DNA of 64,000 nt from contig NC_087070.1 in the NCBI RefSeq assembly GCF_963678635.1, positions 30,096,390-30,160,389 of the forward strand, in the 5' to 3' direction. The first letter of the stretch is position 1. Each line of letters starts with the position of its first letter. Shown here in pieces: positions 1 through 10,529 of this stretch. The DNA is from Symsagittifera roscoffensis. Its lineage: Eukaryota > Xenacoelomorpha > Acoela > Convolutidae. The notes below the pieces were generated by a model. That model was not told where the DNA came from. It did not search any database and saw nothing but the letters and a program-made list of their open reading frames with translations. A program made the translations under genes and the position numbers.

Positions 1-3000
1 AGGTCGAATCCCTGTCTGAATAGGTGTTCATTCTCGAGCTTTCTGACTTATCATCCGTGGAAGGTGTTGTGCTGGAGACTGCACGCTCCTCCAGATCATG
101 TCCGTATTTCCTTCGCATCCATCTGAACTCCCCGGACAAAACTTTGTTCTCTAGGTCCTGTTTCTCATCAGGAATTTTCTCGTCTATCTCGGACTCCCCG
201 GACAAATTCACTTGTCCCGGGTGTTGATCTTGTGATTGCTGGTTTCTCTCCTCATCCTTCTCCCCGGACAAATAGTCTTGCAGCAGATTTTGTTCTACCT
301 CTTCACCCTCTTTTTCCCGGTCTACAAAGGTGACGGTTTTCTTTCGCTTGCTGCTCCCCTGTTCTTTCCGTCCGTAAGAAGTACTGGTTAAAATCTCTTG
401 GGGTATTGAGGATACTAGTTGCTGAACTATTGTCCTACAATCCCTCTTGTTCTCCTCGTGCTGTTGTCTGGACGGCATGATCTTCACTTTCTTACTGACT
501 GTTAGCGATGCCACTGCTGCTGTCCACTCGGGGTCATCTCTGGTCACTTCTCTTTCTAACAATCCACCCAGCATCCGCATTACTTGTGGTGTGACTTGCA
601 CCGTTTTATCCAATAATGAGAGGCTGTTTATATTCATGCGAGAGAGTTCTTGCTGGACCAGGTTCGAGCGCAGCAACAAATCTAAGGGGACTGGATCCTC
701 CTTGGACAGGATCTTTATCTCAGCTGCTTTCTCTACAGGTAACTCAGGATGCCCTGGAATTGGATGTCCAGACTTATCCAACCATCTCGTTAAGGGAAGC
801 GCTTCATAAGTTTCTTTGTCCAGAAACGAGAATCCCTCCTTTACTTCCGCCTGGTTGGCCTGCTTCTGCTCCAATCTTTCATAGAACTCAGTTTTCTTGC
901 TGAGACTGTCAGCATTCTGATGTTTATCACGCATCCTATGTTCGATTATCATATGGTAGCCATCCAATCTGACTATCCATCTACCAATATAACTCTGATC
1001 CATCGAGTAGGTCTTCAACCAGGATAACGCTCTGTTGTCCACGCGTAACTTGAAGGGAGCGCTCCCCAAGTATGCACGGTACTTCTCCACGAAGGTAACT
1101 ACTGCAAACATTTCTGCTTTTGGTGCGCCATATTTCATCTCTGTGTCACTCAGGACCTTGCTGCCGTATGCAATGGGACGGAGAACTGTTCTTCCGTTCC
1201 ATTCTTGCTCTTGATGCAAGATTCCTGAGATGGCCACCACCGATGCGTCCGTGTCAAGAACATACATGCCCTTTTCTGTAGGCATGCCTAGCACTGGCGC
1301 TTCGCACAGTTCCCGCTTTATGTTCTCGAAAGCAACTTGTGCTTCATCGTTCCATTCGAACTTCTTCCCTTTGTTGCGCATCAGCTTCTGCATCGGATAC
1401 ACTTTGTCCGCATATCCCTTAATGAATTCTCGGTAGTAATTGGCAAACCCTAGGAAGCTCATGAGCTGTGTGTCCGTTCTCGGAGCTTTCCATGTCAACA
1501 CTGCTTCCACTGCGTCCGGATCTGGCCTCACACCATGCCTGTCCACCATTCTTCCCAGGTACTTGATCGAATCCCTAAGGATTTCACATTTCGATGGTTT
1601 GCATTTCAAGCCTGCTCTTTTCATACATCCGAAGACCTCATCGAGCCGATCAATGTGATCCTCTAGGCTCGGTGTCGCTATGACTACGTCATCCACGTAG
1701 CACATCAAGAGGTTCCCGTACTTTTTGGTCACTCCTGTCAAAGCCTGAGCCATCAGCCTTTGAAAAGTTGCTGTCGCATTGCACAAGCCGAAGGGCATCC
1801 TCTTCCACTGGTACAATCCCAATTCGCACGCGAATCCGGTTTTCTCTCTGTCCTTCTTTCGCAGAGGGACCTGCCAGAAGGCAGAACCCAAGTCCAGTGT
1901 GGTGAAGAACTTGGCATCACCAAGTTTAGATAGGCTCTCGTCTATTCGCGGTATCGGGTACGCATCTTTAGTCGTTACCGCGTTCAAGTAACGAAAGTCG
2001 CAACAAAATCTAAGCTGCCCCCCTTTCTTTTTCGCCATTACTACTCCGCAAGCCCATGGTGATTTCGAGGGTTCTATCATGTCGTATTCAAGCAACATTT
2101 CTATTTCCGCTCGGCACGCTTCCGATTTATGTGGTGTCATTCGCCTTGCGCCTTCCCTATGGGGAACGGCGCCCTCTTCTAGTTCGATTTCGTGTTCGAC
2201 GAAATTACAGCAACCGATGTCCGCCTTATGTTTTGAAAATACTTCGGCGTTCCGATCTAGGAGGTCCCGCAATTTTTCAAAATCTCCCTCACCTATTTTT
2301 CCTTTTAAATGTTCTATTTCTGGCAAAACCGGTTTGTCAGAATCTAGTTCATATGACGAGGGGCGTTCCGGAAAATTCGAGCAGCTTGATAAGCCGTCGT
2401 CCGTTTCGGATTTCATTGAAAACAATTTATGAATAGATTTTAATTCATCAATCATCTTTAAAATCTTATCTTTATTGGCATGATAAGGACAGTCTTTCAC
2501 ACTATATTTCTTCGAGTTTTCTGTCTCCTCATAGTCGGTCCTCATCGGCAAGGCGTAGCCAAGCTTCTTTCCACGCTGGATTGAAACCGTGGTGTCCAGT
2601 GTGTTCAACAACACACTGACACACAGTCCGTTTCGCGTTACCGAGAAGCTCCGGCCTAAAATCACCGAACTCTGACTATTTGGATTCGGTACTAAGCAAA
2701 CCTGTTTGCTATCACTTAACGAATTTAAATTTCTCATTCTAAAAATTGCTACTACAGCTTGTCCTGGTTGTAACTTTACTTTTCTATCCAAAAAAACTGG
2801 TACCTTATTTTCATCTGTTATTATCCTATTAATTGGTCTCTTAACATACTTTCGGTCCGGGTTTCTAATCCGTATTAGACCGTTGTTCAAGTCAATCATC
2901 ACGTCAAAATTCCTGACAAAATCTCTGCCCAAGATGAATTGGTCGGCGTCGTCCAGATTCTCTACCACCAGGAAGCTCATCCAAAGGTTCCGTCCTCCCA

Positions 3001-3298
3001 TGTGAAGGACCGTCACCGGTGTTCTTCCGGCTACGTAGATAGCTCCTCGATTTGCAGCGGCTAGTCGGAGATTCGTAGGAATCAAATCTTCCCGCGTGAA
3101 GCCCATTCTCTCCCAGGTTTTTATCGGCATCACACTTACCACCGCGCCTGTGTCCAGAAGCCCTGTGACTCCGATTTTTGTTCCGTTGGTGTCAAGCAGG
3201 TGTGCTGTCACATCTGCTTCATATCCAATATGTACCGCGTCTTGTTCCATCATGGCGTCATGGCCTATCTTGCGGACTTTGAGTTCCTCTTCACCCAA
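1..3298 (-). CDS. pol of element A: protease, reverse transcriptase, RNase H (partial)
   Basis: In minus-strand order: a retropepsin with GLLDTGAVVSVM (about 3100-3180) and the flap/ILG segment FILGRDF (about 2920); then the RT, with FCCDFRYLN (~2000), FTTLDLGSAFWQVPL (~1890), MPFGLCNA (~1795) and the catalytic CYVDDVV (~1690); then RNase H starting at VLDTDASVVAISGIL (~1240) and continuing to ALSWLKTYSMDQ (~1000). A linker follows (below ~700). Its last ~150 residues are very acidic and repeat the tetrapeptide LSGE three times. The integrase would lie beyond the left edge. The motif order PR-RT-RH and the YVDD/LDLGSAFWQ signature are standard for Ty3/gypsy. Confidence 0.88.
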   Translation of the reverse strand, partial: MGEEELKVRKIGHDAMMEQDAVHIGYEADVTAHLLDTNGTKIGVTGLLDTGAVVSVMPIKTWERMGFTREDLIPTNLRLAAANRGAIYVAGRTPVTVLHMGGRNLWMSFLVVENLDDADQFILGRDFVRNFDVMIDLNNGLIRIRNPDRKYVKRPINRIITDENKVPVFLDRKVKLQPGQAVVAIFRMRNLNSLSDSKQVCLVPNPNSQSSVILGRSFSVTRNGLCVSVLLNTLDTTVSIQRGKKLGYALPMRTDYEETENSKKYSVKDCPYHANKDKILKMIDELKSIHKLFSMKSETDDGLSSCSNFPERPSSYELDSDKPVLPEIEHLKGKIGEGDFEKLRDLLDRNAEVFSKHKADIGCCNFVEHEIELEEGAVPHREGARRMTPHKSEACRAEIEMLLEYDMIEPSKSPWACGVVMAKKKGGQLRFCCDFRYLNAVTTKDAYPIPRIDESLSKLGDAKFFTTLDLGSAFWQVPLRKKDREKTGFACELGLYQWKRMPFGLCNATATFQRLMAQALTGVTKKYGNLLMCYVDDVVIATPSLEDHIDRLDEVFGCMKRAGLKCKPSKCEILRDSIKYLGRMVDRHGVRPDPDAVEAVLTWKAPRTDTQLMSFLGFANYYREFIKGYADKVYPMQKLMRNKGKKFEWNDEAQVAFENIKRELCEAPVLGMPTEKGMYVLDTDASVVAISGILHQEQEWNGRTVLRPIAYGSKVLSDTEMKYGAPKAEMFAVVTFVEKYRAYLGSAPFKLRVDNRALSWLKTYSMDQSYIGRWIVRLDGYHMIIEHRMRDKHQNADSLSKKTEFYERLEQKQANQAEVKEGFSFLDKETYEALPLTRWLDKSGHPIPGHPELPVEKAAEIKILSKEDPVPLDLLLRSNLVQQELSRMNINSLSLLDKTVQVTPQVMRMLGGLLEREVTRDDPEWTAAVASLTVSKKVKIMPSRQQHEENKRDCRTIVQQLVSSIPQEILTSTSYGRKEQGSSKRKKTVTFVDREKEGEEVEQNLLQDYLSGEKDEERNQQSQDQHPGQVNLSGESEIDEKIPDEKQDLENKVLSGEFRWMRRKYGHDLEERAVSSTTPSTDDKSESSRMNTYSDRDST

Positions 3299-4381
3299 TT
3301 AGATCTGCCCCATTTGGTCATCATCTGTTGTTATGTAAGTCCTGGTGTAGATGCTGATTCCATCCACGTTCAGCATTATTTGATACGGCCCATAGACCTC
3401 CAAGTAGCGTCCATGAAGTTTCTTCATGCGAGGGCCACCCGTCGTTAGTAGTGCTCGCACTGCTCTCGACTCAGTGCGTGGCTCCACCTGCCTCAGATAA
3501 TCTGCATATGTGTCCAAATGCATTAAAGTGAACTCTGATGGTTCACTCAAATTTCTTATTACCTGGTGTCCAGCCACTGAGATTATCGACTGTATCTTCT
3601 TTCCCTGCGGCGCCATGCCGAACCTCTTACCGGAGATCACTTTAAGTTTCATATCTAAACTGCTTGGTGTTTTCGTCTCCTCGAACTCCGTTGCTTCGAA
3701 GGTATTCAGTTGCTCCTGAAGCTTTTCATTTTCCAGTTCAAGTTTCACTTTTTGTTCGATTTCTTTCGTCACCAGTTCCTGTTGTACTCTATTTAGAGCA
3801 TCCTTTGCGGCTGCCTTGTAATCGATCTTGAAGTCATCGGCCGCAGTTGCTGGTTCCGGTTCACATGCTTCTCCTGTTACCGCTTGCATTTTCTTTGCCG
3901 CCAGCTCTTGAGGTTTGTCCTTCCTGCGTGCCTCTGCTTCGTTTAAAAGTCGAGCCTTGCTTGCTTTCACTCCTGATAAAGCTTCTTCATGCCTTGGATG
4001 CTTGATGTCTGCCACTGCATCCCAGAATTGTGGACAGTCTGATTTAAAATGACCTTCCAAGTTGCAAAAGAAACACCTCGGGCCGAATTTCGCAATTACT
4101 CCTCTCATGAAATCCTCATGTTCCAACTCTGACGCATCTTCGTCCTCGAGGCTAAAGCCTATTGCTTTCATGCCTTGTTTATAAGCTGGGCATGCTGACA
4201 CATGATGGTCTGTTGAACTACAATTAGCACAAGAGCGTCTCTTGTCCATATCGTCCCTCGGTTTGTACCAATTGTTCCCTTGGTTCGCTGGTCCGTTGTT
4301 AAAATTGCCATAATTGTTCTTGTAATATCCAGATCTCGAAGGAGGTTTCAGCAATAGATACTCTTTCGATTTGAGTCTCAA
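3299..4381 (-). CDS. zinc-knuckle region between gag and protease of element A
   Basis: This is about 360 codons. Two zinc knuckles stand near the N-terminus, CANCSSTDHHVSACP and CFFCNLEGHFKSDCP, the nucleic-acid-binding motif of retrotransposon nucleocapsids. They follow an N/G/Y-rich start. A long charged, probably coiled-coil segment comes next (residues ~150-240), then a region leading to the protease. No ATG is evident at its start, and its first codons overlap the gag stop, which suggests expression as a gag extension by frameshifting, as in Ty3 relatives. That mechanism is inferred and not tested. Confidence 0.7.
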   Translation of the reverse strand: MRLKSKEYLLLKPPSRSGYYKNNYGNFNNGPANQGNNWYKPRDDMDKRRSCANCSSTDHHVSACPAYKQGMKAIGFSLEDEDASELEHEDFMRGVIAKFGPRCFFCNLEGHFKSDCPQFWDAVADIKHPRHEEALSGVKASKARLLNEAEARRKDKPQELAAKKMQAVTGEACEPEPATAADDFKIDYKAAAKDALNRVQQELVTKEIEQKVKLELENEKLQEQLNTFEATEFEETKTPSSLDMKLKVISGKRFGMAPQGKKIQSIISVAGHQVIRNLSEPSEFTLMHLDTYADYLRQVEPRTESRAVRALLTTGGPRMKKLHGRYLEVYGPYQIMLNVDGISIYTRTYITTDDDQMGQI

Positions 4382-6615
4382 CTCCTCCGGTGTTGGCGCA
4401 TTAGTTGATAGTGGTGTGTAAGCATCGTACGAAGTTCATCGTTTTTCACACCATCGATGAATTTTGAGGCTACGGCCAGGTTCATCCTTCGATTTGACTC
4501 ATCCGGTTGGCTGCGTCTTCTCAGCATTTCCAAATCATCGAGAAACTTGTCTATAGTTTCATCTTCCCGCTGCCTCCGTTTCTCGAAGCGCATCATCGCC
4601 TGGTGCCCCTGCACCCCTGATCCGAAACGGTTTAATAAAATTTCGAAGATTTTCTCAGCAGTGTCACGTTGATACTGTTTCTTGGCCATGACACAGTTCA
4701 GGGCTGTCCCTTCTAAGTTGCTGGTGAGCGCGCTGCATTCCTGTCTCTCAGACAAGTCTTCTTCCTCGAAATGCAGCTTCATTACCTCTATCCAGGTATC
4801 AATACAGCCATCAGATTCGTCTTTGTAGCATCTTGGTTTCTTAAAGACTCTTCTGGACTTTTCACTGCGTTCATTGGTTCTAGATAACCGCGTCAGGAAT
4901 GTCTCCAAAGACCTGTTCAGGGGTTCAAATGCTGTGGCCATAGCCGTAGCATCCCTTGAGTGTCCCGCTTGAGTGTCCTCACACCTTGTCGAAGGCTCTG
5001 TGTGCGGTACATCCCTACAATCCGAATCACCATGAGCGTTTCCCGCTTGGCCCATGTGACTCCTCCTCGGGCTTGTATGCCCCATGTTGCCAGAATCGCT
5101 TCTCCCGGTCGCATGTGTGCTTTGCGTTGGTCGTTCGTTCGAGGTTTGTTTGTTCCCCGTTGAACTCGCTCTACTGTTCGGGCCCCATGCTGTATTACTC
5201 CTTGTGGCATAGCCTGATGAACTGCCCCTGCCTCTAGTGGATCCATATGTCTTCCTCCTTTCATTGAAGTTCACCCTCGGTTCCCTGCTGGGACCTCCCG
5301 AGTTCGGCTCTCCTTCTTTTGGTCCACTCTTGCTGCTTAGTAGCCCGTCCAACCTATCCATGATAGCCTGCGTTCGCCTCTCCATCATCGCGTCTATCTT
5401 TGTGTCAAGAGACCCAAGAGACTGCTCTTGCTGAATTCTTAACTTCTCCATGTCGGCTCTTAAGCGTAACTCCCTCTGTTCCGCTTCTCTTGTCATTCGC
5501 GACAAGTTCCTCGTCATATGTTCGTCCGTTCTTTCTTTCAAGCGTTTTTCGCTTCTGTCAACTTCTTGTCTGTTGCGGTTTATTTCTTCCCGCAGACTTT
5601 CTCTTTCAATGTGAACTGCTCTTTCTAGTTCACTCATCCTTATCGACATCTGTTCATTTTGTTCTCCTAAACTGCCCACTATGTTGTTTAAGGCTTCCTC
5701 TAGTGCTGCCCCGTTATCCATGAGTGGCGTCACTAGTGGTGGTGTAACTCTGTCGGTCCCAGGTAGCTTCGTGCTGGTCGAGATCCGGGCCTTGACTCTC
5801 TGTCTTGACGTCTTTTCATTATCTATTTCAGGATCCGCTAACGCGTTGCCAAGCCCTCTGGTTCTACTCTCTTCAGGTTGTGGCTCCGAACTTGTCCTGA
5901 TCGCGAAGTCCTTCGACTGGCCCGGTGTGTTTGCCTCTTTGCTTATCGTTGTCACTACACCAAATTTATCCATGGTTCCAGTCTCTCTTCCGACGTGTGC
6001 CTCACTCTCATGGATCGAACTATTGAGGCTGACTTGAGATCCAAAGTCCCCTTGCTCCTCTTCATCCTCTTCCTCCTGGGACTCCCCATCGTTTCCTGCT
6101 CCTCCTCCCATGCTGAATGGAAAGATGTTTCCGAAGGTGTTCTTCATTCTTTCTGAGAACGATGATGACGTTGTTTGTTTCCCCATTCCGCCTGCCATCA
6201 TAGTGTTGTCTGTCGGAGATCTTCTAGTCGCCGTTACTTCAGTTGAGATGTCGGACAGTTCCGACATCTCCTCTCGATCCAACGTCCCGGTGGAAGTGGC
6301 AAAATCATGGCCTTGTTCTACCGGAGTAGATTCACTCGCCAGCCTTCTGCCTCTCCCTTCCAGTCCATTTTCTCCCTGGTTGTCGTTCATGGTATGGTCC
6401 GTATTGACCTCCACCTCTAACAGTTCTCTTCGCTCTTCTGAGGTCTTTTGACTTCTCGTTTCAACCATTCTGCCTGAAACCGTCCCCTCTTTATCGGACC
6501 GGGTTCGCTTGATCCAATCCACAAAAGGATCGGTCATCGTTTTTCTTTGCTTTTCAGGTATGAATTTCCTAGAGCTATTACCTCGTTTTGGTATCCTTGA
6601 CTTGTCTAAACTCAT
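4378..6615 (-). CDS. gag-like protein of element A
   Basis: This is a 745-residue open frame starting at an ATG (6615). The N-terminal two thirds is polar and low in complexity, with a charged stretch near residues 310-420 (many E, R, Q and M) that looks like a coiled coil. The last ~160 residues match the retrotransposon gag capsid domain: a Cys-Tyr-Lys-Asp start, a W-I-E-V-M helix, LEGTALNCV, then a helix-rich tail with FLDDLEML and FIDGV. It is the first coding region after the leader, as expected for gag. The next open region overlaps its stop by a few bases in another frame. Confidence 0.8.
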   Translation of the reverse strand: MSLDKSRIPKRGNSSRKFIPEKQRKTMTDPFVDWIKRTRSDKEGTVSGRMVETRSQKTSEERRELLEVEVNTDHTMNDNQGENGLEGRGRRLASESTPVEQGHDFATSTGTLDREEMSELSDISTEVTATRRSPTDNTMMAGGMGKQTTSSSFSERMKNTFGNIFPFSMGGGAGNDGESQEEEDEEEQGDFGSQVSLNSSIHESEAHVGRETGTMDKFGVVTTISKEANTPGQSKDFAIRTSSEPQPEESRTRGLGNALADPEIDNEKTSRQRVKARISTSTKLPGTDRVTPPLVTPLMDNGAALEEALNNIVGSLGEQNEQMSIRMSELERAVHIERESLREEINRNRQEVDRSEKRLKERTDEHMTRNLSRMTREAEQRELRLRADMEKLRIQQEQSLGSLDTKIDAMMERRTQAIMDRLDGLLSSKSGPKEGEPNSGGPSREPRVNFNERRKTYGSTRGRGSSSGYATRSNTAWGPNSRASSTGNKQTSNERPTQSTHATGRSDSGNMGHTSPRRSHMGQAGNAHGDSDCRDVPHTEPSTRCEDTQAGHSRDATAMATAFEPLNRSLETFLTRLSRTNERSEKSRRVFKKPRCYKDESDGCIDTWIEVMKLHFEEEDLSERQECSALTSNLEGTALNCVMAKKQYQRDTAEKIFEILLNRFGSGVQGHQAMMRFEKRRQREDETIDKFLDDLEMLRRRSQPDESNRRMNLAVASKFIDGVKNDELRTMLTHHYQLMRQHRRS

Positions 6616-7396
6616 TCTTTATTTGTCACTTTCCTATGCCTACTCTTGACTCAATTGCTAGAGACCTTATAGTTTTATTAACAATAATAATGACACAACA
6701 CAATAAATTTCACCAGATTCTATTAAATAGTGACCACGAATCCCTGTATGTTGTCAGAGTACAGTTTGTATAAAATTTATTCACAATAGCCGATTATCGG
6801 TCCAAAGATCTGGAAACTAGCACAATATGATGTTATCAGTCAATTTAAAAGATAGTGTACTCACTACCCAATCAAGCACAGTTTAGGTTGATTTAAAATC
6901 AAAAAACAAAAAAAAAATATATATTGACACAATATGAATGTATATATATAAAAAAACGTATGTGTCTTGTACTCTTAGTCGGTTGCAGTACAATAGTCGA
7001 ACTTGTCTTCTAAAGAAAAAGCTTTCCCTGCTTGGTGCTGCACCAAACAGACAAAACTTTGAAGGCAGTTATTTTCTCAAGTGGGCGTCTATTGCACCCA
7101 CCGAGTACTGTGTTACCTATCTGCCTTCGGACTGCCCGAGCTAGACCTACTAAAATCCTCAGGGCAGTCACTTTCCCCAAAAACGTATTATGTTTCAATC
7201 CACACCAATGAGTCACGCTCTTTTTAATTTAGACTTAGTGTCGCGAATATCCGAGTTCGGACCTGTTTTGTATTAGTCTGGTTCTTTTTGAGAGGCAAGT
7301 TACCAGTGCAGTCACTGATACCTAGCCTGTGTATTAATAACCTAATACCTCTCGCTCTTTATTCTTTCTTTCGTTTACCTAAGTCCTTAATAAAAT

Positions 7397-9490
7397 AATA
7401 CCCCTCCGGATTGGCACAAATAGGACCCTTCCGGACTGTCAGAATGTAGACCCCTCCGGATTGGGACCCCTCCGAGTTAGTTAATAGTAGACCCCTCCGG
7501 ATTTGGACCCCTCCGAATTAGCGACTATAAGACCCTTCCGGATTCGGACCCCTCCGGTTTTGTGGAAAGTAGACCCCTCCGGATTCGGACCCCTCTGACT
7601 TCGGAGCCCTTAGCTCTGTCAAAGTAGCTTTTTGTAGTTTTCTTAATTTCAGCTTATACCCCTCCGGATACGTTCTGCGTTGCTATTATGCTGTTTCAAT
7701 TAACTGGGAAGGGTATAGGGTCCTTTCCTAGACCCCTCCGGATTGAAGTTAAGGCACTTATTAGACAATTCACACTAACGGTGAAGGGTCTTATCACTTG
7801 CCTAATTTCGACTCTATTATGGTTGTCTTGTGCCTTCAGCCCTCCCTTTTTGTCTAGAACTGTCTTAAGTTACTTAGTTCAATCGCTATCAACTTTTGGT
7901 AGGGGTATAAGGGTTTTTTAGAAAAATTTATAAAACGTGAAGGGTGTACCCCTCCGGATTTGTGTAATTTGCTAAAAACAATCTCAAAAAATTTTCTCGC
8001 TCGCTTTTCCGAAAAATTTCTGATCTTATTAGTAAGCTCAGCTAATTTCTGATCTATTGGTACCAAGATCAACTCGATATGATCAGTAGTTCCAAAGTTA
8101 TTAACCAAAACGTCTTTTTTCCGAACTCAAAAAATTTTCTCTCTTATAGGTTCCGCCTAACTTTTTCCGCAAATCTGGTCCTTTCGACCTAAAAATTATT
8201 GATCCGAGCTCAGAAGGCCTATACTCTTCTAGTTCAATGCAAAAGACCCGATCTAAAACGCTATTGTAGAAAAAATTTGCGAAAAACTATGCTACCTGGA
8301 CCCCTCCGGATTGATGAATCCACCAAATCAAACACGTTATGTTCGATTTCTCTGCAACCCGGAAGGCTTTCGGGTAGCGGATTTTAAGACTTGTAGATAC
8401 ACTAGTGGACGTTGTCCGAACAACTATTTTTACTGTCCTACCTCAAAAATTTCAAAAAATTTTCTAAATTTTTAGTGTTTCTTACTATCAAAAATTGGGA
8501 AAATTTGGTTTTTGGTACCAAACTAGTTCCAACCACTTCCGAACTAAAGTTAACCGGTTCTACTTGTTACAGTAGTGCAGTTACGATGTAACACACTAAC
8601 TTAACGCTTTTTTCCGTTTCAAAAAATATCGATATCTCAAAAATCGCGACTTGTGGGGGGATCAAAATATCGCTATTTTGACCCTAAAAACCGGTCTGTT
8701 TTCGTTGTTTTTCACTGAAAAATGATATAAGACTATTAATATAGGCTATATAAGTAATAATATTAGTAATACTATACCCCTCCGGGTTTGTTTAATCTCC
8801 GAATTAAGGTGCTTAACTCGGATATTCGCAGTTCGGTGAAGGGTCACTACAGTGCAGCACTGTCGAGCCCCCCACAGATTACTATCCTACTTTTTGTACC
8901 AAAAGGGATACAAAACTTGTTAACGATACCCAACAGTCGATTGTAGTTGTCGTTGAGCCTCTTCCTGTTGTTCCCTGTACTGCTTGCCGGATCGGTCTTC
9001 ACCCCGGACCCTTCCGAATTGAGCGCAAATCAGCTGACCCTTCCGGATTGGGCGCAATTTATCATTAACGTGCTTAAATGCTCAAATAACCCTACAGTAC
9101 AAGCCTCACAAACGGGCCACAAAATTGATCGTAACGATCCTGACTGATATAAATGCCTGTAACAACAATATATCTATCAACAACAAACGGGGGGGTTGAA
9201 TCACATCTTGTCTGGGGGGATGATTTCTACTGATTTTTTACTTTTTTACTGTTTTTGGTTTTTTCGGTTATTTTTTTATGTTTTTTGTTTTTCTTGGGTA
9301 CTATACTACTTTTTGTTTGGTTTTACTTATATTTTTAAGTGTTTTTGGTCACCAACCGCTCAGGGGACGAGGGGACGGCCGATCCCCCCACCCTTCCTGG
9401 TTTGTGAATTTTCGGTCTTAACTAGGTTAAAAAACTATTCACGGCAATCCGGAAGGCCTCCGCGTTCCGAACTACCCTTCCGCCCCGGCG
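7397..9490. repeat. Array of short CCCCTCCGGATT motifs in the leader of element A
   Basis: The noncoding leader between gag and the primer-binding site (6616-9583) holds about 18-20 near-copies of ACCCCTCCGGATT or ACCCTTCCGGATT. The densest stretch is 7400-7600, where they recur every 15-45 bp (for example near 7403, 7452, 7492, 7532 and 7574). Single copies follow near 7660, 7733, 7950, 8301, 8776, 9007 and 9038. Near 8360 and 9449 the motif appears in reverse complement. More copies lie in the LTR (10078, 10135, 10462). The core TCCGGA is palindromic. The copies look like separate instances of one motif embedded in dissimilar AT-rich sequence, so protein-binding sites are one reading. The rest of the leader shows no coding sequence that I can support. 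Confidence 0.75.
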
Positions 9491-9583
9491 GTTTAGGCCT
9501 AATAAGGGCGTTAATGTGAGCATCCGCTCGGCGCGGAGTGCTCGTTAACGGTTCTGCCGATCATGATGTTAAAAAAGAATAAC

Positions 9584-9597
9584 ACCCAGGAGCGCCA
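9584..9597 (-). other. Primer-binding site of element A
   Basis: On the minus strand this reads TGGCGCTCCTGGGT, which starts with the TGG that pairs with a tRNA CCA end. It lies about 12 bases inside the LTR. The same 14 bases stand next to the right LTR of element C (62886-62899), which supports the call. I do not assign the tRNA. Confidence 0.65.
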
Positions 9598-9609
9598 TAA
9601 AAACATACA

Positions 9610-10529
9610 TGTAACATTCGCCCGGAAGATACATATCGACGGATAACAAAACTAAGTCTTAAGACGACTGGCCAGCGTCTAAACAGAGCTTTGCATGTTT
9701 TTCACCGTCTCTACCAAGCCAGTACTTTTCGGTGGTCTTTCTTACATCGGGTCGACAAAAACGTTACTGTTGTCCGGCTTCGACCAGAACGCTCAAATTA
9801 ACTGAATTACATGCAAAAATAGTGAGCTCATGGCTGGGTCTCAGTATCCCCAGACCACGAGGTCACTCCTAAAAACAGGGCTACTACTTATCATATTACT
9901 ATTGTTTTTGTTCAGTAGATAAAAATCATCATCTCCATCGAAGATGGATCAACCCTTCCCCCTCTACTTCTAGCTCCTCATTCTTGTCAAAACGAATTAA
10001 GATCTTAATTAAATTCAAGTCAGGACATGACGGATGCTAAAATTCAATATAAGTTCATAAAAGTCCACGTCCCGAGACCCTTCCGGATTCCTGAATCCGG
10101 TGAATCAAGCTTCTTAATATCCAGTTCACAATAACTCGGAAGGCTGGGTTTTACCCTTCACCGTTGCTCGCAACGGCCTTGCAACTATTGTAACAGCACA
10201 ATAGTTGCAACTCGGAACGTCCTCTGCTGTTCGGTAGTTCGTTGTTGTTTTTTAGTCTCGATTTCGTACTGTTCGTAATCGCAGATAAAAATTGTTCTGT
10301 TTCTTTCTGCTATTTTAGCTAAAATGGCCGTCTCTGACGTTTCTCAGAAATATGACGTCATAATTCGAATTTTTAAAAATTAGAATTCCAGAATCTTCTA
10401 GCCTTCACCGTTTGGCTAATCGTTCAAATAACGTCCTTATCCGTTCTAAATCGCCAATTCGGAAGGCTTGCTGCTAAAATACCGAATTCTGCAGAGACTG
10501 CATTTTGGCCATTCTGGTCGAATGTCACA
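9610..10529 (-). repeat. 5' LTR of element A
   Basis: The ends are near-inverted: TGTAACATTC at 9610 and GAATGTCACA ending at 10529. The right end abuts PLE1 exactly. The interior aligns in patches with 16719-17630 (shared CGACTGGCC, a TTTTTCACCGTCTC block, a block near the ATGGCCGT at 10324 and 17430). That second LTR belongs to the same family but is strongly diverged. The left end is less certain, by about 12 bases, because of the gap before the primer-binding site. Confidence 0.7.

Larger units (their letters stand above)
1..10529 (-). mobile_element. Ty3/gypsy-like LTR retrotransposon A (5' part)
   Basis: Read on the minus strand the order is LTR (10529-9610), primer-binding site, a ~3 kb leader, gag, zinc-knuckle region, then protease, reverse transcriptase and RNase H running off the left edge. 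Integrase and the second LTR lie outside the window. The right boundary is sharp: at 10530 the sequence becomes the GIY-YIG region of PLE1, so this element inserted into that PLE. The coding part in view looks largely whole, with frame changes between gag and the following regions of the kind this family handles by frameshifting. The age is unclear without the second LTR, but the open frames suggest it is fairly young. Family assignment rests on the RT and protease motifs and the gag-pol order. Confidence 0.85.

Noticed and set aside
6616-9583. Short frames in the leader of element A (for example 7688-7921, 9196-9519)
   Set aside because: They are AT- or T-rich, without motifs, and interrupted by the TCCGGA repeats. 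Treated as noncoding leader.
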